NCBI GenBank assembly: GCA_045657205.1
Contig: JAZOSS010000132.1
Coordinates: 1-42,886, forward strand
Length of the DNA: 42,886 nt
From: RGIG7213 sp045657205
GTDB taxonomy: Bacteria; Bacillota; Clostridia; Oscillospirales; CAG-272
Reading direction: 5' to 3'
Positions 1 through 8,684 of the stretch are shown here, one piece after another. Both the position numbers and the translations under genes were made by a program. The notes under the pieces are model-generated. The model was not told the origin of the DNA. It ran no database searches and saw only the letters and a list, made by a program, of their open reading frames with translations. The stretch's first letter is position 1. Every line of letters starts with the position of its first letter.

Positions 1-489
1 GTGGCCCATTTCACCGCCGCAGAAGTTGCTTCCGCGATAAATTTTTCCGTCGATGATAATACCGCTTCCTACTCCTGTTCCGAGAGTAACTGCAACAAAG
101 TTTGAAACACCGTTGCCGCAGCCTGCAACTGCTTCGCCGAGAGCGGCGGCGTTTGCATCGTTTTCGATATATATCTTAACATCGAGCAGTTTTGACAGCT
201 TTTCGGTTATGGGGTACTTCTCCATAAGCAGATTGCACGCTCTGTCTATCACGCCCGTATCGCAATTTATAGCGCCGGGCGTTGCAAGACCTGCATACGC
301 GATATCGTCAAGTGAAATACCGTACGATGCGGCAAGATCCTTTACAAGACGTGCGATATCCTCTGCCACTGCGTCGTTCCCTCTTTCGGGAAGTGTGGGA
401 ACGGACATTTTTTTAACGATCGTATTGTTTTCATCAACAAGGCCTGCGGCGATATTCGTACCGCCGAGATCAATGCCAATATAGTACAT
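1..489 (-). CDS. ROK family sugar kinase (glucokinase-like), N-terminal part
   Basis: The reverse strand reads an open frame of 163 codons from an ATG at 489 to the window edge, so the C-terminal half is missing. The N-terminus carries the ASKHA phosphate-binding loop (IGIDLGGTN). Further in, ENDANAAALGE is typical of ROK kinases, where the Asn-Asp pair includes the catalytic Asp, and TLGTGVGSGIIIDG is the second phosphate loop. ROK kinases phosphorylate a hexose or N-acyl hexosamine with ATP in the cytoplasm; some ROK members are repressors, but no N-terminal HTH is present here, so a kinase is favoured. An AGAGAGG ribosome-binding site lies just upstream, 15 nt separate it from the isomerase gene, and it is the last visible gene of the minus-strand catabolic operon. 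The exact sugar cannot be told. Confidence 0.9.
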   Translation of the reverse strand, partial: MYYIGIDLGGTNIAAGLVDENNTIVKKMSVPTLPERGNDAVAEDIARLVKDLAASYGISLDDIAYAGLATPGAINCDTGVIDRACNLLMEKYPITEKLSKLLDVKIYIENDANAAALGEAVAGCGNGVSNFVAVTLGTGVGSGIIIDGKIYRGSNFCGGEMGH

Positions 490-504
490 TAAGAAAACCT
501 CTCT

Positions 505-1887
505 TTATTTAATTACGGAAACGTCCCAGCCCATCGTTTCACCGAATGCCTTCAGCACCTTAACGTCGCCGCCGTATACGAGCGCGCCGTGGTGTATACC
601 GCCGAGCTTACTGAACTCGGGCAAAAATTCCGTCAAGGGCTTGCACACCTTCATCCAGCCGCTTACGTCATCTCTGAAGGACGTTTCATAAGGAACTTCA
701 AGTGCTTCAACTTCCGTAAGTATAAATCTGTATTTACCGCCGCCTATGGGGCAAAGGGATACGTATACAGCATCACCCGGCTTAAATACGGACATCATTG
801 ATATGGGGTTACCTGCGTTTTTACCGTAGGGGAATCTGCAAACTCTGCAGTCGGGCTTTGAAGAAACGCTCTTTACGTTATATTCGCCCATATGTGAAAG
901 GTATACTGTGTTATCTCTCCAGTTTGCACAGAACATTTCGGCAAACGTCGTATCTTCGTACTGTGAAAGGAGTGCTCCGACGAGAGCCGCCGTCATAACG
1001 TCACCTTCGCCTGCGTAACCGATACCCTCGCCCATTTCCTTACAAGCCTCTGCAAAAGGCATATAGTCGAACTGTGTTGAGCCGTCAACGCCCATAAAGT
1101 TCATCGTGAACGCTGTAAGGCCGTTTTCCTTTATCCACTTTCTTATACCGAGTCCTGTACGGCAGGAGCCTTTGTACTGCTCGTACGTTACGCTGTTCAT
1201 CGCGTATCTTTCGCAGTCAAGTGCGTATTCCGCTTTTATTTCTTCTTCGTCAACTGCGGGCATTTCGCCGTCAACGAAGTTCTTTACCTTCATTCCTATC
1301 GTCTTTTCAAGCTCGTCTGCGGGGATAGCAAAGTCACCCATACCCTCAAAAGGACCGCCGAGGTGGCCGACCTTTGCATTTTTCATCGCCTTTGCCATTT
1401 TTGCGCCCTTTACAGCCGCCGCAACGTCGTCGATAACCGTGGAATTTTCATAGTGGCCTGCGAATATCTGGAAATCCTTTCCGTTGCGGAGAAGGAGGTT
1501 GCACATATCCTGTACGCCGTGTATACCGTGGTTTGTGTTTATCTTTGCGCTTGACACGTTGTGATCGAAAACGTAGTCGGGTGTCGTATCGAGTACGATT
1601 ATGGGAAGCTTCGTGTTTTTAAGAACGTCTGCCGCTTCAAGGGAAGGCGAGTATGCAAGGTGAAGCGTTACGAGTGCATCGACGTCAGCGTCCTCAAACG
1701 ATGCTATTGCTTTTTCAAACTGCTCTTTTACGCAGCACGTTTCACTTTCAACGACTTCAAGACCTCTGAAGCGAAGCTCCATACAGATCTGCTGATAAAA
1801 TCCTTCGAGGTGTACTCTTCTTTTGGGCGCCGTCTGGTCGTAAAGTGCGATATAAAGGGGCAGAAGCCCTATTTTCGGTTTATTCAT
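505..1887 (-). CDS. L-fucose/L-arabinose isomerase-like protein
   Basis: 460 aa, starting MNKPKIGLLPLYIALYD. The N-terminal Rossmann-like part (KIGLLPLY...LHLAYSPSLEAADVLKNTKLPIIVLDTT) followed by a long alpha/beta body and a beta-rich C-terminal domain matches the L-fucose isomerase / L-arabinose isomerase superfamily, which interconverts aldoses and ketoses using Mn2+. This recognition is by overall pattern and length (family about 450-600 aa). I could not assign the metal ligands with certainty, so it may be a divergent isomerase acting on an unusual sugar. Its start overlaps the stop of the upstream amidohydrolase by 4 nt (ATGA), which implies translational coupling inside the operon. A ketose product would be a natural substrate for the FGGY kinase two genes upstream. 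Confidence 0.8.
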   Translation of the reverse strand: MNKPKIGLLPLYIALYDQTAPKRRVHLEGFYQQICMELRFRGLEVVESETCCVKEQFEKAIASFEDADVDALVTLHLAYSPSLEAADVLKNTKLPIIVLDTTPDYVFDHNVSSAKINTNHGIHGVQDMCNLLLRNGKDFQIFAGHYENSTVIDDVAAAVKGAKMAKAMKNAKVGHLGGPFEGMGDFAIPADELEKTIGMKVKNFVDGEMPAVDEEEIKAEYALDCERYAMNSVTYEQYKGSCRTGLGIRKWIKENGLTAFTMNFMGVDGSTQFDYMPFAEACKEMGEGIGYAGEGDVMTAALVGALLSQYEDTTFAEMFCANWRDNTVYLSHMGEYNVKSVSSKPDCRVCRFPYGKNAGNPISMMSVFKPGDAVYVSLCPIGGGKYRFILTEVEALEVPYETSFRDDVSGWMKVCKPLTEFLPEFSKLGGIHHGALVYGGDVKVLKAFGETMGWDVSVIK

Positions 1888-2897
1888 TGTAGTATCCTTT
1901 CTGCATTATTGTAAAATATGTTCTCTGCAAGCTTTTTTCCGCCTGCTTCATACGTTGTATCGAGTATGCTTTTAAGCTGTTCATAGAGGAAAAACGTGTA
2001 TTTTGCCTCTTCCTCGGGACTTTCGATATGCTTATTAAAGGGGAAATCCTCCCTGGGCATATTCGTGTAGGTCGTTTCGGTCCAGCGTCTTTTGCCGTGC
2101 CAGAGGAACACGGGAAGGTCCGTTCCGTACATTATTTTATCCTGCGGATATTTTTCAAGCACGTATTCAAGCACGGCAGGATTCAACACTGCCGCTATAT
2201 CGTAGCTGAAATGATATCTGTCGTCCCCGAGCTTTTCGGTAGCACTTTTTATATGATCCGTTGCGTAGCATCTGCCCGCGTGTGCTATTATGAGCTTGAT
2301 ATCGGGATATTTATCCTTTACCGCTCTGAGCTCTTTTATGTTGTTATCGTCGGGAAATCTGCCTGCTCTTGGCAAATGCAGGACCATTGCCTTTTTGTGT
2401 TTATTGAACACGGCGAGCTGTTCGGGCTTTATAAAATCGAAAAGACCTATTTCGGAGCCTTTGATGCCCGAAACGAAATCGGGGTAAGGCTTACAGCCGT
2501 CAAAATTCCCTTCTGTAAGCACTCGTTCGACGTATTCGTGATCCCACGCGGGATCGACCATCATCATAGCGTATCTTGCCTTGCCTTCTTTTTTAAGCTC
2601 TGCAAGATATGCGTTATTTGCATCGACGTCAACACCTCTTGTAACGCACGGAAGTACGGTTGCCTCAACTGACGAGTCGGGGTAAAGAACATCTCTGTAA
2701 TATGCGTAATCTTCAAAGCGCATGACCGAGCCGCACTGCACCGCCCAGTCGTTCGGATCGGGCGTGCAGTTTTTACGCATCTCCTCCGTTGAAATATGCA
2801 TATGCATATCTATTATCTTTTCGGGAATGCGGGGCTTTATAAATTCATTGTAAAAAGCGGTATCAATATCCGTCTTTTTGAAGTAATCGACTACCAT
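1884..2897 (-). CDS. Amidohydrolase family protein (PF04909-like TIM barrel)
   Basis: 337 aa. The sequence shows the metal-binding signature of amidohydrolase_2 enzymes: HxH at residues 32 and 34 (IIDMHMHIS), a His in VLHLPRAG, a His in IIAHAGR, and a late Asp in YGTDLPVF. Members hydrolyse C-N or C-O bonds, open lactones, or decarboxylate ring compounds, so a lactonase or deaminating step in sugar breakdown is possible, but the substrate is unknown. The gene overlaps the FGGY kinase stop upstream by 7 nt and the isomerase start downstream by 4 nt, so it belongs to the same transcript. No signal peptide is seen, so the protein should be cytoplasmic. Confidence 0.85.
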   Translation of the reverse strand: MVVDYFKKTDIDTAFYNEFIKPRIPEKIIDMHMHISTEEMRKNCTPDPNDWAVQCGSVMRFEDYAYYRDVLYPDSSVEATVLPCVTRGVDVDANNAYLAELKKEGKARYAMMMVDPAWDHEYVERVLTEGNFDGCKPYPDFVSGIKGSEIGLFDFIKPEQLAVFNKHKKAMVLHLPRAGRFPDDNNIKELRAVKDKYPDIKLIIAHAGRCYATDHIKSATEKLGDDRYHFSYDIAAVLNPAVLEYVLEKYPQDKIMYGTDLPVFLWHGKRRWTETTYTNMPREDFPFNKHIESPEEEAKYTFFLYEQLKSILDTTYEAGGKKLAENIFYNNAERILQ

Positions 2898-4345
2898 GTG
2901 TGTACGACTTCCTGTACTGCATCGCGGAGTGCTTTATATTTATTATATTTTTCATTATAATAAGCGTACATCTTTTCGTCGGGAAGGTCCATCGTCGTAC
3001 CTTCGATAAGCGATATATAACCGTCGGTCATACCGCATCCGACAGATGCTATTGCCGCCGCACCGACAGCGCACGCCTCTGCGTTTTCCATTCTCGTTAT
3101 CTTGCAGCCCGTAACGTATCCGACGATAGAGCACCAAAGGTCGCTTCTTGAAGCTCCGCCCATTATTTTAAGCGAGCTTATGTCAACGCCCTGCTCTGCG
3201 TATTTTTCAAGGCTTGCACGCACGTCAAACGCAACGCCTTCCATAAGTGCTCTTGCGATATCGTATTTATCGTTTCCGAGTCGGAGTCCGTGGATACAGC
3301 CCGACATTGCGCTGTCCTTAAGAGGAAATCCTGCGCCCGAAAAATGGGGGAAGAAGAGGATATCCTTTGATGATCCGACTCTCTTTTCAGCTTCGATATC
3401 AAGCGTTTTGTAATCGCTTGAAAACGTATCTCTTACCCACTTCATAGCGTTGCCGACACCGGAAAGGGATGCAATATTGCCGTAAAGTCCTTTTTTGGGG
3501 TGTATACCGGGGCAGGTGTGGCTCTTTGAGTACGTGAGCTTATCGCCTATGCCGAGAAGAACCCAGGCAGTACCCGTTGAAAGCATCATATCGCCTACGT
3601 TCAAAGCACCGCATCCGATGGATGCACAGTACTGGTCGTGTGCGCCGTTATATACTTTTACGCTTTCGGGAATACCGAGAAGCTTTGACGCTTCCTTCGT
3701 AAGCGTTCCGACGTATGCGCCGGAAGGCATAACCTCAGGGAGTCTGTCCTTGCCGATTCCTACTATTTCAAGTATTTCTTCATCCCACTTGCCCGTGTTT
3801 ATGTTAAAGATCTCTCTTATTGAGGCGTTCGTGGGATCGACTACGTTTTTGCCCGTGAGCTTGAAGTTTACGTACTCGACCGTTGAAACGAAGCTGTATG
3901 TTTTTTCAAATATCTCGGGCTCGTGCTTTTTCACCCACATGATCTTTGCCGCATCGCTTCCCGGGTCTGTCGTCCAGCCGCAACGGGAATAAATACCGTC
4001 GTTACCGAGCTTTTCGTCAAGTATCTTACATTCCTCCGTCGCTCTCATATCCATCCAGGTGATGGCGGGGCGCAAGGAGTTGAAATCTTTATCAACGAAA
4101 GCCGTCGTTGCGCCCTGTGTGGAGAGCGAAAGTGCGGCTATCTGCGTTTTGTCGATATCCTTCGTGCTTTCGTTTACCGTATAAACTACGGCATCCCACC
4201 AGGCTTCGGCAGACTGCTCTGCAATGCCTCCGGGAGCTGACGTTATCGGATATTCACGGTATGCAAGACCGTGTATTTTTTTATCTTCACCGAGAACGAC
4301 GGTTTTAGTTCCCGTCGTTCCCACGTCTATACCTAATACGTACAT
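2891..4345 (-). CDS. FGGY family carbohydrate kinase (xylulokinase-like)
   Basis: 484 aa, the usual FGGY length. The N-terminal phosphate loop reads VLGIDVGTTGTKTVV. The middle has SLSTQGATTAFVDKDF and AITWMDMRA, equivalent to the substrate loop of xylulokinases. GAHDQYCASIGCGAL and MMLSTGTAWVLLG follow, and near the C-terminus is the second nucleotide motif (LKIMGGASRSDLWCSIVGYVTG). These place it with xylulokinase-type kinases that phosphorylate a ketopentose or other polyol with ATP. The ATG overlaps the TAA of the upstream aminotransferase by one base (TAATG), so the genes are coupled. Which ketose it uses cannot be read from the sequence. Confidence 0.9.
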   Translation of the reverse strand: MYVLGIDVGTTGTKTVVLGEDKKIHGLAYREYPITSAPGGIAEQSAEAWWDAVVYTVNESTKDIDKTQIAALSLSTQGATTAFVDKDFNSLRPAITWMDMRATEECKILDEKLGNDGIYSRCGWTTDPGSDAAKIMWVKKHEPEIFEKTYSFVSTVEYVNFKLTGKNVVDPTNASIREIFNINTGKWDEEILEIVGIGKDRLPEVMPSGAYVGTLTKEASKLLGIPESVKVYNGAHDQYCASIGCGALNVGDMMLSTGTAWVLLGIGDKLTYSKSHTCPGIHPKKGLYGNIASLSGVGNAMKWVRDTFSSDYKTLDIEAEKRVGSSKDILFFPHFSGAGFPLKDSAMSGCIHGLRLGNDKYDIARALMEGVAFDVRASLEKYAEQGVDISSLKIMGGASRSDLWCSIVGYVTGCKITRMENAEACAVGAAAIASVGCGMTDGYISLIEGTTMDLPDEKMYAYYNEKYNKYKALRDAVQEVVHTW

Positions 4346-5895
4346 TATTTCTCCATAACCTTTATTGCTTCTTTGATCTTACCGCACAAAAAGTCCATTG
4401 CGTATCTTGATGCTATGAGCGGCGGCTTAACGAGAACAACGGGGGGACAGTTAGCCTTATAGAGCTGTGCGGAGATATCTACGCACATATCGTTGAGTAT
4501 CTGTGCAAACTTTGCCGCCTCGTCAACCTTTGCAAAGCGGAGGCCTGCAAGATGGCCGAAGCCGTCTGCTCTTACGATAAGTTCGCTGTTTTCTTCTGCT
4601 ATCTTTTCAAGATTTTCGTAGAAATATTCGCCTGCGTCCTTTATTTCTTCGCTGTTTGCCTTGGAGAATTCCATAGTTACGAGGTATGCAAGGGATGCAA
4701 GCTCTTCCTGGCCGTTCGTTACGAGTGCGCCGAAGAGGTTGAGAGCGTCCATTTCAGCCGTTGTGATGAGCTTACTTGCAGGATATTCACCGCCGGGGAA
4801 GCCCTTACCTACTACCGCGAAATCGGGGTTAAGTCCCCATTTTCTGAACAAGAACATTCCGTCGTACCACATACAGGACTGAATTTCGTCACACATCGTA
4901 GGTGTATCGTATTCGCGGCAAAGCTTATACGCGCCCTGCAAAAATTCCTTCGTAAGTCTTATTGCACCGTAGTTCATAAGGATTATTTCGTGAGCAAAGC
5001 CCGCCGTCTTATAGTTGCCGCTGTTGTACGTCTTGAGCTTTTCTTCAAAGTCTGCAAGGTCGTTTATCATAACGGGAACTATCTTGTAAAGTCCTGCTTT
5101 TTCAGCCTCAGCCGCAAATCCGCCCCAGAGTCCTCTGAGAGTCTGTGCGAATATCGTCGTACCGTGGTAGTTTGCTTCGTTTGTACCCTTCATATCAGCC
5201 ATTACGAAGAAAACGGGTGTTTTGCCGTAATACTTGGGATCTGCAAACGTGCCGTCGAGCTTATAAAATCTCGAAAGCATCATCTTGAAGCCTGCTTCGC
5301 ACGCAAGGCTTCCCGTTTCAAGGTTGATACAGCGGTTGAGGACCTTCGGCTCTCTTGAAGCAAGTATCTTTTCAAGCTCAGAGTCGTCAACGCCGCCGTT
5401 TGCCGCACGGATGAGTTCGCGCTCTGCAAGTCTTGTTATGTAACCTCTCGTGTTGTTGTGCGTAGCGTTGGGAACGCCGAGCTTACGTGCGTTATCAATA
5501 AGCTTATATCCGCCGAAGCCGTGGCCGAGTGATGCGTGGTAGTGTTCGCTCTTACCTATGAAGTAGACCTTTCCGTCTTCACCTATACGGCAGAGTCCTC
5601 TTGCCGAAAGAGGTGCCATGCACTTATGAAGTGCTTTTGCAAAAGCGTCTGTTGCAGCACCGTCGTTTGTTGTTTCAAATGCGTCTACGACCTGTGTGCC
5701 GACGTCAGACAGCATCTTTTCGTTTGCCGTCTGTCTTTCTTCGGGCATAAAGTCGATCTTTTCGGAAACTATTTTTTCAGCTTCCTCCATCGTTACGTAT
5801 CCGTTGTAAACAGCGGACGCGCAAAGTGCTTTGGCGTAGTCTTCGCCTAAAATATCCTTAAGGGACATGCAGGGAGATTTAAACATATCTTTCAC
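4345..5895 (-). CDS. Class III (PLP-dependent) aminotransferase-like protein
   Basis: 516 aa. The PLP-fold hallmarks of class III transaminases are present: DEIQS at residues 336-340 (the Asp that contacts the pyridine nitrogen) and VVGKGFPGGEYPASKL with the likely Schiff-base Lys at 364. LETGSLACEAGFKMML near residue 195 corresponds to the cofactor-phosphate region. The protein is longer than the roughly 430 aa typical of the class, with about 110 extra N-terminal residues. It is the first gene of the operon, 33 nt downstream of a consensus promoter, with RBS AGGTG before ATG. Its presence beside sugar kinases and an isomerase suggests an amino-sugar or keto-sugar transamination step. That is inference; no known pathway with this exact set is recognised. 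Confidence 0.85.
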   Translation of the reverse strand: MKDMFKSPCMSLKDILGEDYAKALCASAVYNGYVTMEEAEKIVSEKIDFMPEERQTANEKMLSDVGTQVVDAFETTNDGAATDAFAKALHKCMAPLSARGLCRIGEDGKVYFIGKSEHYHASLGHGFGGYKLIDNARKLGVPNATHNNTRGYITRLAERELIRAANGGVDDSELEKILASREPKVLNRCINLETGSLACEAGFKMMLSRFYKLDGTFADPKYYGKTPVFFVMADMKGTNEANYHGTTIFAQTLRGLWGGFAAEAEKAGLYKIVPVMINDLADFEEKLKTYNSGNYKTAGFAHEIILMNYGAIRLTKEFLQGAYKLCREYDTPTMCDEIQSCMWYDGMFLFRKWGLNPDFAVVGKGFPGGEYPASKLITTAEMDALNLFGALVTNGQEELASLAYLVTMEFSKANSEEIKDAGEYFYENLEKIAEENSELIVRADGFGHLAGLRFAKVDEAAKFAQILNDMCVDISAQLYKANCPPVVLVKPPLIASRYAMDFLCGKIKEAIKVMEK

Positions 5896-5927
5896 CTATC
5901 CTTATTTTATTTCATATTTATAATTTT

Positions 5928-5956
5928 ATTATATAAAATATTCTGTCGAATGTCAA
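5928..5956 (-). promoter_or_regulatory. Consensus sigma-A promoter for the catabolic operon
   Basis: On the minus strand, TTGACA (5951-5956) is separated by exactly 17 bp from TATAAT (5928-5933). Both hexamers are perfect consensus. Transcription would begin near 5921, leaving a short leader of about 25 nt before the aminotransferase ATG. No operator palindrome is obvious nearby. Confidence 0.85.
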
Positions 5957-5971
5957 TATACAAAAGAGATT

Positions 5972-8161
5972 TTATCCGCTTTCTTCTTCCGTTTGTTCAT
6001 CCTCTTGTATATTTTCTTCCGTTTCACGGTCTTCTTCGGGTACGTTCTCCGAGGTCTGAGTTTGTGTCGGGCGTGTATCTTCTTCAGGAAGTGTTTCAGT
6101 GTTTTCCGTTTCTTCCTCTTCTATCGGGTTGCCGTTTTTATCGAGGTTAAAGTGTGTCGATATTATACCCAGCACCGCGGTTGCGGCTTTTCTTCCCGTT
6201 GCACCGTTTTCTATAACGCAGGAAACGACGATCTCGGGATCATCGTACGGAGCAAATGCCGTAAGCACGGCGTTGTTGTTATTCTTCGTTATCTGTGCCG
6301 TACCTGTCTTTACGCCGATGTCCAATTTATATCTTTTAATTGTTGAGGTGTTAGCCTTTGACTCTCTCATTCCGCGTCTGAGATACTCGCAATGTTCATC
6401 CGAAAGTTCCGCTTCGCCGAGAATGACCGGCTCATTATATACCGTATCCTGTCCGGAATACGTTTCGGATTTATAAAGCACCGTGGCTTTATATCTTATA
6501 CCGCTGTTTATGATCGTCGATATATACATCGAAAGCTGTAAGGGCGTTACCGCGTTTTTACTCTGTCCTATCGCCGCCTGAAGCGTATCACCCGGATTCC
6601 ATACTCCGAGATCCTGTTCGGAATAATAAACGGGACCTGCTATGACGCCTTTTGATTCAAGCAACTCAATTCCCGTATACTGACCGAGTCCGAGTGTCGT
6701 ACAGTAATCGTTCAGCGCCTCGATACCGAGTCTTCGTCCGACGTCGTAGAAGTAGCAGTTGCACGATACGCCGAGTGCCTTTACAAGATCCGTCGGTCCG
6801 TGGCCGCGAGTATTCCAGCAGTCGGGCTGATAGTCACTGTAATATCTGTATTCACCCTCGCAATCAACGGAACTCGACGGCGTTATTATCCCGTTTGTAA
6901 GTGCTGCGGCACTCGTTGCGATTTTGAACGTAGAACCCGGAGCGTAATTGCCCATAAGTGCTCTGTTGAAAAGCGGCTGTTTTTCATCCGCAAGCAGGTC
7001 GGCGTACTTTTCGGTAAACATCGAAAGATCGTACGACGGATACGATGCCAAAGCAAGCACCTGACCGTTATTGGGGTCTATGACGCTTACAGCACCGCTG
7101 TCGGCAAGCCGTCCGTCCTCGTCGCTTTCGGCATTCTCAGCTATTTCTTTTATATTTTCAAGAAGCTTTTCTTCGGCATCTATCTGCATATCTATATCTA
7201 TCGTAAGATAGACGTTGCGGCCGGGGATGACCTCGGTTTCCGTTTCCGTCGATATGATACCGCCGTATTCGTCCTCGGTTATCTTGACGACACCGTCTGA
7301 GCCTTTCAAAAGTTCCTCAAACGCTTTTTCCGCACCGTCAAGCCCCACGACGGCATCATAGGCGTAGCCGTTTGCAAGATATTTTTCTATTTCATCCGCG
7401 GGGATCTTTCCGACTCTGCCGAGAATATGAGATGCATGTGTCGGATATTCGTACACCCTTTTCCATTCTTTGGACACGTATATACCCGTCGAAGCTCTTT
7501 CAAGCACAGCCGTCACAAGTTCCATTTTCGCATCTTCTTTTATGATAAAGGGTGTATTGGGGGCAAAATTCATCGTATCAAGTTCATATCTGACAGCTAT
7601 GACGTCGTACTGCGTACGTCCTTCATAAGTGTAGTTTCCCCGTGCATTTTTTATGCCGTAATATTCTATGAGCCATTCAAACAGATCGACGCACGATATG
7701 TTCTTATCAAGTCCGTTTTTCTCAAGAAACGAGTAAAAACGCGTGCTTGACGTTTTATTTTCAAGCTTTTCTTCGTCGTACGATACGTGCGGATACGTTC
7801 CCTTTATCGGAAAACGCGTGGTGAAATCCTCACCGTAGTCCTCAAGCACGCCGCTTATTTCGGCAACGACTCCGTTTTTACCTGCCGAGGTGAAATTTTT
7901 AAGCGAATTATAGCTTAGCTGTATTGTATTTGTATATTCATTACTTACGAGCGCTTTGCCGTTTCTGTCGTATATTTCGCCTCTTACAGCCTGAACGGTT
8001 TCGTATCTTACGTACGTTTTCGTCGAGCCCGATATATATTTATCGACACCCGTTATCTGCATATTGACGAGCTTTATTACATAAAAGCCGCATATCGCAA
8101 CAAAAAACGCACCCAAAACAAACAGCGCACCCGTATGATATTTTTTTGTTCTATTCTTCAT
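5972..8161 (-). CDS. mrdA: Penicillin-binding protein 2 (elongation transpeptidase)
   Basis: 729 aa. A single N-terminal membrane helix (about residues 11-32) anchors a class B PBP. The pedestal region includes VRGEIYDRNGKAL. The transpeptidase domain has all three active-site motifs: STFK (residues 410-413), SCN (466-468) and KTG (618-620). The enzyme cross-links peptidoglycan during side-wall elongation together with MreBCD and a RodA polymerase; no rodA lies in this window. The C-terminal 60 or so residues are a Glu/Thr-rich, low-complexity tail (EEEETENTETLPEED and similar) beyond the catalytic domain, probably disordered and outside the membrane. The start overlaps mreD by 11 nt. No terminator was seen between its stop and the promoter of the next operon. 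Confidence 0.95.
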   Translation of the reverse strand: MKNRTKKYHTGALFVLGAFFVAICGFYVIKLVNMQITGVDKYISGSTKTYVRYETVQAVRGEIYDRNGKALVSNEYTNTIQLSYNSLKNFTSAGKNGVVAEISGVLEDYGEDFTTRFPIKGTYPHVSYDEEKLENKTSSTRFYSFLEKNGLDKNISCVDLFEWLIEYYGIKNARGNYTYEGRTQYDVIAVRYELDTMNFAPNTPFIIKEDAKMELVTAVLERASTGIYVSKEWKRVYEYPTHASHILGRVGKIPADEIEKYLANGYAYDAVVGLDGAEKAFEELLKGSDGVVKITEDEYGGIISTETETEVIPGRNVYLTIDIDMQIDAEEKLLENIKEIAENAESDEDGRLADSGAVSVIDPNNGQVLALASYPSYDLSMFTEKYADLLADEKQPLFNRALMGNYAPGSTFKIATSAAALTNGIITPSSSVDCEGEYRYYSDYQPDCWNTRGHGPTDLVKALGVSCNCYFYDVGRRLGIEALNDYCTTLGLGQYTGIELLESKGVIAGPVYYSEQDLGVWNPGDTLQAAIGQSKNAVTPLQLSMYISTIINSGIRYKATVLYKSETYSGQDTVYNEPVILGEAELSDEHCEYLRRGMRESKANTSTIKRYKLDIGVKTGTAQITKNNNNAVLTAFAPYDDPEIVVSCVIENGATGRKAATAVLGIISTHFNLDKNGNPIEEEETENTETLPEEDTRPTQTQTSENVPEEDRETEENIQEDEQTEEESG

Positions 8162-8684
8162 AATAATCTGATTTTCTCTTTATGCCAAACAAGGCACCGT
8201 GAAGCTTGCAAAGCGGATACACCGCAAGCGTACAAACGAACGAATACACGAACTGAGGCAGTATCACCTTCGTGAATATATCCGCATACGCGGCTTTTCC
8301 CGAAAGTATGATGACGGCGGCAATGCTTTCGGCTGTATAAACGCAAAGCGCCGTACACAAAACCGCAACAAATCTGTTATGAAACAGATCGCGTGTAAAA
8401 AACAAGCAAAGTGATGCGGCAAACAAAAACAAAAGCGGATAGTATGAAACGCCCTCCATTCCGAGAGCCTGCAGAAGAAATCCCGCAAACACGGAAAGGA
8501 TGCACACCGTTTTTTCATTTTCGTAAGCGGCAAGGCATATGACCGCCGCCGCCGTTATATCGGGAATACAACCGAAAAATTTAAGGTAAGGAAACACGGA
8601 CATCTGGCACATTGCGGCAGAAAATACCGCAATAAAACAGATAAACACCCGAAGCTTTCCTTTTATTTCGTACTTTCCGTGCAT
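8151..8684 (-). CDS. mreD: Rod shape-determining protein MreD
   Basis: 177 aa, almost entirely hydrophobic with about five membrane helices (for example VFICFIAVFSAAMCQM and FVYSFVCTLAVYPLCKL), the normal size and character for MreD. Sequence conservation in MreD is weak, but its position between mreC and the PBP2 gene makes the assignment firm. It links the cytoplasmic MreB filaments to the periplasmic-side MreC and PBP2 in the elongasome. The start codon shares its first base with the mreC stop region, and its 3' end overlaps the PBP2 start, so the three genes are translated as a coupled unit. Confidence 0.92.
   Translation of the reverse strand: MHGKYEIKGKLRVFICFIAVFSAAMCQMSVFPYLKFFGCIPDITAAAVICLAAYENEKTVCILSVFAGFLLQALGMEGVSYYPLLFLFAASLCLFFTRDLFHNRFVAVLCTALCVYTAESIAAVIILSGKAAYADIFTKVILPQFVYSFVCTLAVYPLCKLHGALFGIKRKSDYYEE

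Noticed and set aside
2028..2672. Plus-strand frame of 214 codons
   Set aside because: It is antisense to the amidohydrolase, which carries the metal-binding motifs; the composition is that of a shadow frame.
4552..5358. Long plus-strand open frame (268 codons)
   Set aside because: It lies entirely opposite the aminotransferase gene, is Cys/Phe/Lys-rich and has no family features; the minus-strand gene has clear PLP motifs.
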